From: Candidatus Melainabacteria bacterium
GTDB taxonomy: Bacteria; Cyanobacteriota; Vampirovibrionia; Obscuribacterales; Obscuribacteraceae
Length of the DNA: 64,000 nucleotides
Reading direction: 5' to 3'
Assembly (NCBI GenBank): GCA_016212515.1
Contig: JACRFZ010000095.1
Span: forward strand, 1-64,000
Shown: in pieces, positions 44,654-53,013 of the stretch
Position numbering within the stretch: position 1 is the stretch's first letter
How the letters are laid out: each line of letters starts with the position of its first letter
Made by a program: the position numbers and the translations under genes
Notes under the pieces: model-generated
Databases searched by the model: none
Seen by the model: the letters and a program-made list of their open reading frames with translations, nothing else
Told to the model about the DNA's origin: nothing

Positions 44654-46093
44654 CTATTCAGTAAAAGCCTCTATCTTACCTTCTCTGATGGCCTCCACCA
44701 GTTTGGCATGGTCGGCTAGGTTCTGTTCCAGATACTTGTCGGCAAATTCGGCAATGGCATCGGCAAAGACGTTACTCTTGCCGATGTAGCCGGCAATAAT
44801 TGCCGGATCTCCGGAGCGTGCGTGGGCTCTGGCCAGGGCCCAGCCGCAGTTTCTGGCGAAACCAAGCATATTTTCCGGCTTGAAGATTTCCACCATGGGT
44901 TTTACTTTCACATCCCTCAGTTGGCGCACGTAATAGTGTCTGTTTTGGTGTCCGACGTAATGCCCCAGAAAGAAATCGCTGGCTGCTTGCATCAGTCTTT
45001 GACCAGTTACTACGCGCTCGCCTTGGGTGTCATGTGAAACAAAGTGGGAGTATCTTTCCAACACGGACTGCCTGGCTTCTTTGACCTGCAGGAAGAGAGG
45101 ATCCCTTTCCGCTGCGAAAAACAATGCAATACCGCAAATGGTGCCGACGCTGCCGACTCCGACTACCTTTATGGCATTGTCCACCAGTTCGTATTTATCA
45201 AAGAGCACCCGCCGCTCTACAGATAGTGATTCTCTGTAGAGGTTCACTGATTCCTGAATGCGAGCCTTGTATTCGGGAGTATCGTGCCCTTCCTCGTGAT
45301 AAACCAGGGGCGGTTCATCTTTTATACGGGGCTTTCCGTCAATTACATGGGCCAACTTGACGAATTCTTCGATTGAATCACGACTCTTCGCTTTCTCCAA
45401 TACTTTCTTGCGCCGCTTCTTGAGCTGTTTGTCCGATGTAAGCTCCACCAGTTCTTCATAGTCGAGGTAGGAATACCAGGCGTCCAGAGCTTTCATCTCG
45501 GAGAGCTCCCGCAGGCGGTCTCGGTAGCAATTTACCATGCGGGCTGCCGCCGCCTTACCGTCCGACCTTTTGTGTCCGTTATTGGCTGAAGCGATGGCGA
45601 AACTAGCTGCAAGCCGCTTCAAATCCCATTCCCAGGAGGCTGGAAAGGTCTCGTCGAAGTCGTTAATGTCAAAAATGATGTTGCGCTCTGGGGTGGCGAA
45701 GGCGCCGAAATTCATGAGATGGCAGTCACCGCAAGACTGAACGGCGTAATCCGTGGCGTAGGTGTCTGCCAGATCGGAAGCCATGATTATTGCCGCTCCC
45801 CTGAAGAAGGCGAAAGGGGAGGACAGCATGCGTCCATAGCGCAGTGGCACCAGGGCTTCCACCCGTCCGAGGCTGGATTCTCTCAGTAGTTCGATGGGGT
45901 CTTCCCGCCCTTCTCTATCTACCTTGAATTCAGCATGGGCTTCTCGCGGGCAAGCCACGCGCATGGCTCTGCCTGCTTCGTATCGGTCTTTGCGGGTCTG
46001 CAGGTGGCTTGGCTTATTGAGGTAGGCCGCCTCTACAGGTGGCTGCCTGAAGAGTTTCGGCAGTTCTTTAACGAGCACCTTGGGTTTTGTCAT
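44654..46093 (-). CDS. DUF2252 family protein
   Basis: 479 aa, ATG start. The family signature is extensive: MLSSPFAFFRGAA, CGDCHLMNFGAFATPERNIIFDINDFDET and WEWDLKRLAASFAIA, followed by the conserved C-terminal QARSGDPA-type segment (ARAHARSGDPAIIAGYIG). The GDxHxxNFG/DxNDFD arrangement resembles aminoglycoside-phosphotransferase-like kinases, but the biochemical role is not established. It has no signal peptide, so it is cytosolic. Confidence 0.88.
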   Translation of the reverse strand: MTKPKVLVKELPKLFRQPPVEAAYLNKPSHLQTRKDRYEAGRAMRVACPREAHAEFKVDREGREDPIELLRESSLGRVEALVPLRYGRMLSSPFAFFRGAAIIMASDLADTYATDYAVQSCGDCHLMNFGAFATPERNIIFDINDFDETFPASWEWDLKRLAASFAIASANNGHKRSDGKAAAARMVNCYRDRLRELSEMKALDAWYSYLDYEELVELTSDKQLKKRRKKVLEKAKSRDSIEEFVKLAHVIDGKPRIKDEPPLVYHEEGHDTPEYKARIQESVNLYRESLSVERRVLFDKYELVDNAIKVVGVGSVGTICGIALFFAAERDPLFLQVKEARQSVLERYSHFVSHDTQGERVVTGQRLMQAASDFFLGHYVGHQNRHYYVRQLRDVKVKPMVEIFKPENMLGFARNCGWALARAHARSGDPAIIAGYIGKSNVFADAIAEFADKYLEQNLADHAKLVEAIREGKIEAFTE

Positions 46094-46232
46094 GTCTCAG
46101 GGTTCCTGGCTGGCGAGTTTATGTGAACGCGGCATTCTTTTGGATAAACTTATATACCCGTCCTGCAGGGAACAATCGCAGCCCCCTTCTCAGCCGGTTG
46201 GCGAGAATTAGGCGTTTTGTTCAGGGGCGGAA

Positions 46233-47750
46233 TTAATTCGCGCCCGTGAAGAATTCAGGATTATCCCGGACAAGTTTTTCTTCCGTCTCGTCCAGGGCCT
46301 TTTGGAAAGGATGCCCGGGTTTTAATTTTCTTGCAATTTTGAAGCATTCCCAGGCTTCACTATGTTTGAAAAGTGTGCGCAGATAGTCGCCGAGGTCGTA
46401 ATATGCCCCTGTGATGAAGGGGTTTACCTTAAGAGCCGAAACAAACGCTAGCTCTGGCTTCTTCTCGCCGGTTGTGTTGATTTTCTCGGCCCCATGCTCT
46501 GCCAGGTCTTTGATTAGATTGGCCCTGAAAATGTCTATTAAGTATGCCTTTTCGTACTTCTTGCGATCGATGGAATCCAGTGCTGCCAGCGAGGCTCGTG
46601 CTTCTTCCTCATTCTCCGGGGCGCGACAACCTTTTGCCAGCTTCTGGCTATCGGCATCGGCTTGCATTTGCTTCGATATTGTTTGAAGCAAGTAGATCTG
46701 GTGCTCGCCGGTTTCCAGACCGTATTCCGTCAGGGTGAGCAAGGCATCCAGATAGTTTTTCTTCTGCACAAACTGCTTGAATTTGCTGACGCTGGTTTCC
46801 TGACTGTCGGCCGGTCTTTTGTATCCCTTTTCTTTCAGCTTCAAGTAAAGTGGCGTTAGAAGCCGGCTGCTGCTTGCCGCTTCACTTAGATCGCCGAGAC
46901 TAATTTTGTAATTATCGGGATTGTATTTAACTAGCTTGAGCGTCACTCTCGTTTTGCTGAGTGGTGCATTTTCCACGTACCAGCTCAGTTCTTGCGGCAC
47001 CTTACCACGGTTGCCCAATTGGCGTCGAATTGCCGGATGTATCATGGTGGTGTTGGCTAGAAACCGGTTGAATTGCAGAGCCTGCTCGCCCGATAAAGCT
47101 GTGTTTGAATCTTTCACGGCGGTGACGGTTTGACCGTTGTATTCATAAATGTCTCGGTCGGCCAACTTTCGCAAAGCTGCTTTGTAGTTTGAAGAGTATT
47201 TGGGATTGCTTACGCCCAGCATGGCTTCGCTATAGAACTTATCGAAAGGATTTTCACTGTAACTAAGCTTCTTGAACTTGGCGCTGCTCATGATTTTGCC
47301 CAGCATGAAGCGATTGATCAACTCGTCGTTTCGGTAAGCAACCAGAGCGAAGAGCGACCTTGATTCATATTGGTGTTTTCCGTTTTCGATGGTATAGATT
47401 TCGCGCTTGGGGAAGTCATAAATTGTCGTATCGTTCTTTCTGACAACTTCCATGGCGTTTGTGCCGGTTTTGAGCTGTAAGGTGGTTTTCTCCGGCGCTT
47501 GCCATTTGTAGCGTCCGGTTTTAAGCGGGCTTGCTGCTCTCGCCCCGGTGCCGTTCTTTTCTAGAGGTTTATTCGGCTTCTGGGCTGCCACCGGCGCGGC
47601 TGCTCCAGAAACTTCGGGGACGGCAGTTTCGACGGTTTCTTCAAACAGATAGGTATCGGCGCTGCAGGGGCGCGCCAAGCTCAAGGCCATAACTACCAGT
47701 AGCACCGGTATAGCTGGAAACGGGCGGAAGCTCAAGTGAAAAACCTGCAT
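46233..47750 (-). CDS. Secreted protein with helical (TPR-like) C-terminus
   Basis: 505 aa. Signal peptide (AIPVLLVVMALSLARPCSA). A central region rich in Lys, Tyr and Asn has no recognised domain. The last 70 residues (VNPFITGAYYDLGDYLRTLFKHSEAWECFKIARKLKPGHPF) form a TPR unit. It is divergent from the retropepsin-like gene. Function unknown. Confidence 0.65.
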   Translation of the reverse strand: MQVFHLSFRPFPAIPVLLVVMALSLARPCSADTYLFEETVETAVPEVSGAAAPVAAQKPNKPLEKNGTGARAASPLKTGRYKWQAPEKTTLQLKTGTNAMEVVRKNDTTIYDFPKREIYTIENGKHQYESRSLFALVAYRNDELINRFMLGKIMSSAKFKKLSYSENPFDKFYSEAMLGVSNPKYSSNYKAALRKLADRDIYEYNGQTVTAVKDSNTALSGEQALQFNRFLANTTMIHPAIRRQLGNRGKVPQELSWYVENAPLSKTRVTLKLVKYNPDNYKISLGDLSEAASSSRLLTPLYLKLKEKGYKRPADSQETSVSKFKQFVQKKNYLDALLTLTEYGLETGEHQIYLLQTISKQMQADADSQKLAKGCRAPENEEEARASLAALDSIDRKKYEKAYLIDIFRANLIKDLAEHGAEKINTTGEKKPELAFVSALKVNPFITGAYYDLGDYLRTLFKHSEAWECFKIARKLKPGHPFQKALDETEEKLVRDNPEFFTGAN

Positions 47751-47893
47751 TTGTACATCCTAACAGACGAAACAGGGGAGGGCTTGTTCTTGGTGCCCTG
47801 TCTGGAATTTTGCTGCGAGTGCCCGGTCGTCAGGGGGCATTGTATAATCTCTTGGACTGCACTTAGTGCTATATGGTTTGAGGGAAGGAGTGC

Positions 47894-49123
47894 TTGTCTT
47901 TGCGCACCAGAAGAGTTACCTCAGTAAGTCTTTGTCTGTCGCTTGCTGCCGCCTTACTTGCCTTCTTGCCGGTCTTGGCTGCCGACTCCTTGAGCAGCGC
48001 CATTTCTCTTTATGATAAGAAAGACTATGTCGGCGCTGCCATCGCCTTTCGCAAGCTTTCTCAATCAGCCGACCGTATCACCGCTACTTACTATCTAGCT
48101 CTTTGCTATCAGCAAATGCGGCAAGACGCGCCGGCCGCCGACCTGTTTCGTTATATTTGCAAGTATTATCCCGGTACGCCGGAGGCTAAGCATGCCGCTG
48201 ATTATTTGAAGCAACTGTCAGCAGGCGGTAGCCCAGCCGGCAGCCCCAGCAGCAGTGCACCAGCTGCTTTGAATGTTTCTTCCGGAAGTGCTCAGCGCAA
48301 AGGCGACCAGGACTCCGAGCCTGCGCTTACCAGAGCTGAGTGGGAGGCCTTGCCTGCCCGGGTTCGCATCCCAATTGCCAGAGAGCACGGGCATTTAATG
48401 GTAAATGCCAAGATTAACGGCAAATTTTGCAAGGTTGCCTTTGATACCGGGGCTACTATAAGCGGCATCAGTCTCTTTGATTACCCTGATATTTTGTCGC
48501 AGGACGAATTGGATAAAGCCAAGACGGTTCCCGTCAGTCGTCCCCATGGTGTGGTGCCGGTGAAGGATTGCATTGCCACCATTACCTTGCAAGACTTGAC
48601 CCGTAAGGTGCGTTTTCTTGCTTTGAATGAAGAGGGTGTCAGTGTTATCGGGCAGAACTTCTTCAAAGACTACAACTACGAGATTGATGACTTCTACGTA
48701 AGGCTTACTAAGGCGCCCTTTCCGGGTACTGAAACCGCCGCGTCTGCAAAGCCGACGGTTTCCGCTGCACAGGGTGCGGCTCGCGCTCCTAAAGCCGACA
48801 AGTATTCGGTGCCCTTTGAAACAAGCCATGACGTGATGTTTATAAACATCGAGATCAACGGTATCAAGACCAAAGCTTGTTTTGACACAGGCTGTGCACC
48901 TGATGGAATAGTCTGTCACCCCAGCTATTTCGACAAGGTGAAGTTGCATCTCGACAACGATGGTAATGCCATAGCCGACAGGCTTGTCATCGGGCATATT
49001 ATTAAGACCAATGTGAAAGCCTACCCTGCTGCAGGTCTGGAGTATCCCTTGCTTGGACCGAAGATCTTCGGCAGACCTTTTAAGGTTGACCAGAAAGAAA
49101 AGGTGATTCGATTTGACTGGTAG
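47894..49123 (+). CDS. Secreted protein with TPR and two retropepsin-like aspartic protease domains
   Basis: 409 aa. TTG start just after GGAAGGAG. Signal peptide (VSLCLSLAAALLAFLPVLAA), a short TPR segment (YDKKDYVGAAIAFRKLSQSADRITATYYLALCYQQM), a Ser/Ala/Pro linker, then two retropepsin-type lobes. The first has VAFDTGATISG (Asp184) and the second KACFDTGCAPDG (Asp331). Each lobe of a retropepsin gives one DTG, so the two could form a single intramolecular active site like pepsin. Substrate unknown. Confidence 0.78.
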   Translation: MSLRTRRVTSVSLCLSLAAALLAFLPVLAADSLSSAISLYDKKDYVGAAIAFRKLSQSADRITATYYLALCYQQMRQDAPAADLFRYICKYYPGTPEAKHAADYLKQLSAGGSPAGSPSSSAPAALNVSSGSAQRKGDQDSEPALTRAEWEALPARVRIPIAREHGHLMVNAKINGKFCKVAFDTGATISGISLFDYPDILSQDELDKAKTVPVSRPHGVVPVKDCIATITLQDLTRKVRFLALNEEGVSVIGQNFFKDYNYEIDDFYVRLTKAPFPGTETAASAKPTVSAAQGAARAPKADKYSVPFETSHDVMFINIEINGIKTKACFDTGCAPDGIVCHPSYFDKVKLHLDNDGNAIADRLVIGHIIKTNVKAYPAAGLEYPLLGPKIFGRPFKVDQKEKVIRFDW

Positions 49124-49143
49124 AGTGTAGTCGGCACCGTTTT

Positions 49144-49641
49144 TTAGTGCCGGATCACGCACAAGTCCAGTTCTTCAAGGTCGCAACCCACCAGGTGCTC
49201 CAGAACTTGGTCGTTATCAAGGAGGCTCTCTTGTAGAAGCAGATTTAGAGCTTTCTCTCGAGCGAGCAAGTCCTCCTCCAATATGTGGCGCTTGGCACCG
49301 GAGATATCGGCGTAGTTACGTGCCAGAAGGTGCAGCCCTTTGATCAGGCATGTGTCTTGATCGGTCATGCGGCAAAGATCTTGTATGTACTCACGTACCT
49401 CGAAGAGTTCAAGCTTGCCGTCACCGTTTTTGTCCCCGGCCATACTCAGACCGAAGGCGCAGTAACTGAGAATATGGTTGATGGCATGCAGTTCCCTCAG
49501 TATTGGTGCCACTATTTCATGATAGAAAAGAAGGGACTGAAACTTTCCTGCTATCTTGTTCTGGGCCAGGCTACTGTAGGGATTGAGCCATGGCATCGGC
49601 GCGGCAGAGTCTGCCTGACCGCAGTCAGTTGCTTCTATCAT
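49144..49641 (-). CDS. EF-hand protein, copy A of a tandem pair
   Basis: 165 aa from ATG 49641 (GAGG at 5-base spacing; a GTG two codons upstream is possible). A canonical 12-residue calcium loop DKNGDGKLELFE lies near residues 70-81, flanked by helices (LHAINHILSYCAFGLSMAG and VREYIQDLC). No signal peptide. It is clearly homologous along its length to the next gene (WLNPY, AGKFQSLLFYHE, GLNSLERNY-like and ELDLCVI blocks). No enzymatic domain, so a calcium sensor or buffer is inferred. Confidence 0.75.
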   Translation of the reverse strand: MIEATDCGQADSAAPMPWLNPYSSLAQNKIAGKFQSLLFYHEIVAPILRELHAINHILSYCAFGLSMAGDKNGDGKLELFEVREYIQDLCRMTDQDTCLIKGLHLLARNYADISGAKRHILEEDLLAREKALNLLLQESLLDNDQVLEHLVGCDLEELDLCVIRH

Positions 49642-49858
49642 AGGCACCTCGGGATTGAAAGAAAAAGTTGAGAGGAAGAGCCGCTACAGTTAAAGCCTGG
49701 CTGGCTCGAACCGGATGGGCGATCGGTTTGGACTTATTTTGAACGGTGGGCTGGTAAGTAATTTAATCTTACTCGGATTGTGTGACAAATCCATTTCAAT
49801 CATTTTGAGCATCAAGTAGCAGCTCACCGAAGTGCAGTGTCGGCGGTTTTATAGAGCC

Positions 49859-50365
49859 CTATTGCACGATGACGCAGAGGTCGAGTTCTTCCAATTCGTC
49901 CGGTTCGCACTCTGCTAACTGTTCAAGAATGGCTTCATTTTCCAGAAGCTTTGTCTGAATCAGTTTGTTCAAGTAGTTTTCTCTTACTATCAAGTCTTGC
50001 TCGTCGATATAGTTTTTCGGTCCGGCAATCTCATTGTAATTGCGTTCCAGAGAGTTTAGCCCCTTCACCAGGCATTTATCATGACCGGTTATCTGTAGGA
50101 GGTCTTGAATGTATTCTTTTACTTCGAAGAGTTCCAGTCTGCCGTCGCCGTTTTTGTCACCGGCCATGGTCAGTCCAAAGCCACAGTAGCTGAGCAGGTG
50201 ATTAATGGCATGCAACTCTATCAAAGCCGGTGCCACCACTTCGTGATAAAAGAGCAGGGATTGGAATTTCCCGGCTATGACGTTTTGAGCATTACCCGCA
50301 TAGGGATTGAGCCAGGGTTGAGGCGTATCCTCAGTGGGTTCGCCTGCTTCAGAATCTGTAAGCAT
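49859..50365 (-). CDS. EF-hand protein, copy B of a tandem pair
   Basis: 168 aa from ATG 50365. Loop DKNGDGRLELFE is at the same place as in copy A, and the C-terminus again ends ELEELDLCVI. Well over half of the residues match copy A by eye, so the pair arose by tandem duplication. The copies have separate leaders (211 bp between them), which may allow different regulation. Confidence 0.75.
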   Translation of the reverse strand: MLTDSEAGEPTEDTPQPWLNPYAGNAQNVIAGKFQSLLFYHEVVAPALIELHAINHLLSYCGFGLTMAGDKNGDGRLELFEVKEYIQDLLQITGHDKCLVKGLNSLERNYNEIAGPKNYIDEQDLIVRENYLNKLIQTKLLENEAILEQLAECEPDELEELDLCVIVQ

Positions 50366-50393
50366 GGGCACCTCGGTAGTAATAGAAAGAGGG

Positions 50394-50432
50394 GGCGAAG
50401 ACTTTGCCGGACGAAGGGAAAAGTCCTTCGCC
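50394..50432. terminator. Hairpin upstream of the EF-hand pair
   Basis: GGCGAAGACTTT (50394-50405) pairs with AAAGTCCTTCGCC (50420-50432) with one bulged base. On the minus strand it is followed by CTCTTTCTATTAC. It may end transcription of the small genes at 50465-50863 or be a leader structure of EF-hand copy B. Confidence 0.4.
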
Positions 50433-50464
50433 GGAATTCAGGTATAGATTTTGCATAGTAAGTG

Positions 50465-50587
50465 TTACCAGCTTTTATCATATCTCGGCGCCGGTGGCGG
50501 AGTTGTGTCCAAAAGCCCCACCCATTCATCCTTCCAGGCGGCGTCATGGAATAGAAGCCAGGTGGTTTCAGGCGCTTGCGCTTGCAT
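50465..50587 (-). CDS. Possible small protein (40 aa)
   Basis: From ATG 50587 the frame reads MQAQAPETTWLLFHDAAWKD, continues WVGLLDTTPPPAP and ends SW. The frame stays protein-like upstream (FLNHDIPKSVELIRSEL) to a stop just before ATT 50644, so the true start may be earlier and non-canonical. It lies downstream of the 63-aa small gene on the same strand, possibly in one transcript. No ribosome-binding site supports ATG 50587, so it could also be a gene remnant. Confidence 0.35.
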   Translation of the reverse strand: MQAQAPETTWLLFHDAAWKDEWVGLLDTTPPPAPRYDKSW

Positions 50588-50671
50588 TAATTCTGAGCGG
50601 ATAAGTTCAACGGATTTTGGAATGTCGTGATTCAGGAAGCGAATCCTTTATACTCTGCCAGTCGTTCAATC

Positions 50672-50863
50672 TCAGGTTTTGCAGTCTCTCTCAGTGGAGA
50701 TGGATTCTTGTGTTTCTTTGATCCAGTAAGTCTGTTTATGGAAGCCGGCTGAGAGTTTTGCTATCAGTGCCTGGGCTTCCTCCCGGCTTGCAAAGGACTG
50801 GATGAGAAATTGATGCCCGTTATCATCCTGCCGCCAAACCTGGAAGTGTTCCTTTTCTTTCAA
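50672..50863 (-). CDS. Small conserved-looking cytosolic protein (63 aa)
   Basis: TTG 50863 is preceded by AGGAGG with 9-base spacing. The sequence (FQVWRQDDNGHQFLIQSFASREEAQALIAKL ... HKQTYWIKE) has the strand-strand-helix layout of a SPOR-like or small RNA-binding fold, but no family can be confirmed. Its whole leader, including the AGGAGG, is repeated at 52062-52106. Confidence 0.6.
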   Translation of the reverse strand: MKEKEHFQVWRQDDNGHQFLIQSFASREEAQALIAKLSAGFHKQTYWIKETQESISTERDCKT

Positions 50864-50867
50864 CTTT

Positions 50868-50910
50868 TACCGCCTCCTAAAGTTTCCCCTGCAAGTTATA
50901 CCAATTGTGG
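50868..50910 (-). repeat. Leader repeat, copy 1 (promoter/ribosome-binding region)
   Basis: A 43-bp block is almost identical to 52062-52106 (a few single-base differences and small indels). Read on the minus strand it holds a TATAAC-like box and AGGAGG, directly ahead of the 63-aa gene. Confidence 0.75.
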
Positions 50911-51051
50911 ATGCGTTTCAGCCGTCACTTCCTTCGGCTGGGAGATTACCCGGACCCTTCCGTGGGCTGAGTTTGTGCCTGCTGGAGCGAAGGTGGAAGG
51001 AAGAATTTTCACTGTATCGGTATAATCTCCTAAGTAGAATTGGAGTAGCAG

Positions 51052-52059
51052 ATGAATCTAGGTTCCGGTAGCCTTTTCTTTTGTTCCAGGCATCTGGTTT
51101 TTGTTTGCTCCATGTGGGCCGTATTGACTTCATTGATGCTGTTGGTGGGTTGTGTTGACAGGGCTTCTGGAGCCGGATTCCAAATTCCATGGACAGAAGG
51201 GAAGAACTTCGCTTCAGCTCGTGATGCTACGGTATCTGGATATTCTAGTCTCGATAAATTCTGGAGTGACGACATTGAAGCTCCACATTTGAGTCAGCAC
51301 CGGTTCCGTCTGTTGGCAGAGGCTGCCATTCAGAGGGCCAATCCCAAAATTAAGGTGCTCTCTGCTACAGATAGTGCGCTTGTACTGGGCCTAAACGGAC
51401 AAAAGGGTGAGGCTTCATTAGATAATGCCTGGAACCTTTGCAAAGGAGAGTCTGGGTATCGCCGTGAAATACTACGCGGATATCTAGCCATCTGGACATT
51501 CCAGCCCGGGGTCACAAGCGAGAATTCTATTGAGGCGTCGAAAGTAGTACCTCTGGTGAGATGTCCTGAGTGGCTTATGAATTCAGATAAAGGGAGCCCC
51601 CTCGTCGTTGAACCGGTGTGCGGAGATCTAAGGCTGGCCTATGCCAGTGAAATGCCGCGCTCCCTCAGTTTTCTTTCCGATGAGAGCTTGACAAATACGC
51701 TCAGAATGAGCAGGACTCAAGTTAGAGTGTTGGCATTGAACAACCTTCGCTCTCGTATGCCACCTTCCCTTGATTGCCAATCCGTAGCAGAGGGAGTTTT
51801 TTCGGTAGACAGTGGTGACTTCTTTAATCCGAGTTTGATTTTGTTGGAAGATTTTATGGCTGTTCTCAATAAGCGAATGGGCGGCGCTCTGTATTTTTCC
51901 GTGCCTGATAACAATATTCTGCTGTGCACGAACGGTAGTTCCGAAGCCAATCTTACGGAATTGAGGAGGAAGACGGCGGAGCTTTACAAGGCTGCTGCTA
52001 AACCTCAGACCTTGCAGGTCTTTCGTTGGCGAGACGGACAGATATCTCTTGTTCAGTGA
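51052..52059 (+). CDS. DUF1444/YtpQ-like putative lipoprotein
   Basis: 335 aa, ATG with GGAG 7 bases upstream. The N-terminal hydrophobic segment ends in a lipobox-like LLVGC. The C-terminal two thirds follow the DUF1444/YtpQ pattern: KVVPLVRCPEWLM, then a D-x-R-x-A-Y segment (GDLRLAYASEMPRSLSFLSDESL), ALNNLRSRMP, and a final LLEDFMAVLNKRMGGALYFSVPDNNILLC. Function of the family is unknown. The gene lies between the two copies of the leader repeat. Confidence 0.6.
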   Translation: MNLGSGSLFFCSRHLVFVCSMWAVLTSLMLLVGCVDRASGAGFQIPWTEGKNFASARDATVSGYSSLDKFWSDDIEAPHLSQHRFRLLAEAAIQRANPKIKVLSATDSALVLGLNGQKGEASLDNAWNLCKGESGYRREILRGYLAIWTFQPGVTSENSIEASKVVPLVRCPEWLMNSDKGSPLVVEPVCGDLRLAYASEMPRSLSFLSDESLTNTLRMSRTQVRVLALNNLRSRMPPSLDCQSVAEGVFSVDSGDFFNPSLILLEDFMAVLNKRMGGALYFSVPDNNILLCTNGSSEANLTELRRKTAELYKAAAKPQTLQVFRWRDGQISLVQ

Positions 52060-52061
52060 AG

Positions 52062-52106
52062 TACCGCCTCCTAAAGTTTCCCCCGCAAAAGTCTATACCA
52101 ATGTGG
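52062..52106. repeat. Leader repeat, copy 2
   Basis: Second copy of the 50868-50910 block, starting 2 bases after the DUF1444-like stop. Here it heads no obvious minus-strand gene. It lies in the 113-bp leader of the 52173 gene and is bracketed by ACCGCCT (52063) and AGGCGGT (ending near 52112). Confidence 0.75.
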
Positions 52107-52172
52107 CAGGCGGTCAATTGTGACCGATAGTGCGCAATTTCGGCGAATTACTAGAAGGACAGTGCAGTTTCT

Positions 52173-53003
52173 ATGAAACCCTCAATTCAGCACGCGGGTG
52201 TGGCGCTTATGGCGGCCCTTGCTCTATTTTGCGCAACGCCTTTACCGGGCAGGGCCGATGCCGTGGCCAATATTAAAGCCGACGGCGCAGTCTTTAAATC
52301 CGCCGCAGGCAGAGCTGAAGCGGTTCTGGGTGGTGGCGGCATAAGCTATACGGTCAAGGTCGACGGTCGGACCATTTACGCGACCATGCCGGAACCTCGC
52401 TTGAATCTCGGAAGTGCCTACCTTTCTGATGATGGACGCCTGCTGGTCTGGGTTCTAGCTGATCATTTTCTGATGGGGCGGGGCGATCATTTGAAAGAGC
52501 CTGCTGTTGTTTTCTTTAAGGACGGCAAGCGCCTGAAGAGTTATTCTCTGGAGGAACTGCTGGTCAGACCGAAGATGGTGTCTTATTCGGCAAGCCATAT
52601 TCAGTGGCTTCCCTCCTTGCACGACGAGCACTGGAAATTTTCCTCGCCTGTCAACTTCCTGGCTAATGAGGGCAAGCTTTTGCTTGAGACCACCAGTATG
52701 CGTAAGTATGTCTTCGATTGTACAAGTGGGAAAATGCTTACTGCAGAAGATAATGATGTCTACCGTAGCGCGGATATTTTGGTGTATGGGGAAGTAGACG
52801 GCGGAGACGGCAAACTCTCTTTGAAGCGTGGGCAGATCATAAAAGGGGATCTTTTAGCCGATGCTCTCAAGGGTGCTGTGATTGTGGATCCTACCGGCAC
52901 CTTCAGCAGCGGATATCATACTTTAGCTCTCAAGAAGGTGGCTGGAGCCTATGTGGTGTCTGCTCCGGAGTACAAACTTTCCACAATTTATAACGCACTG
53001 TGA
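52173..53003 (+). CDS. Secreted protein of unknown function
   Basis: 276 aa. Signal peptide (GVALMAALALFCATPLPGRADA). The mature part is beta-rich, with repeated short strands (GGGISYTVKVDGRTIYATMPEPRLNLGSAYLSDDGRLLVWVLADHF) suggestive of a propeller- or lipocalin-like fold. No catalytic motif seen. Converges on the HK-SAF gene, ending 10 bp away. Confidence 0.6.
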   Translation: MKPSIQHAGVALMAALALFCATPLPGRADAVANIKADGAVFKSAAGRAEAVLGGGGISYTVKVDGRTIYATMPEPRLNLGSAYLSDDGRLLVWVLADHFLMGRGDHLKEPAVVFFKDGKRLKSYSLEELLVRPKMVSYSASHIQWLPSLHDEHWKFSSPVNFLANEGKLLLETTSMRKYVFDCTSGKMLTAEDNDVYRSADILVYGEVDGGDGKLSLKRGQIIKGDLLADALKGAVIVDPTGTFSSGYHTLALKKVAGAYVVSAPEYKLSTIYNAL

Positions 53004-53013
53004 GTGGCTCAGG

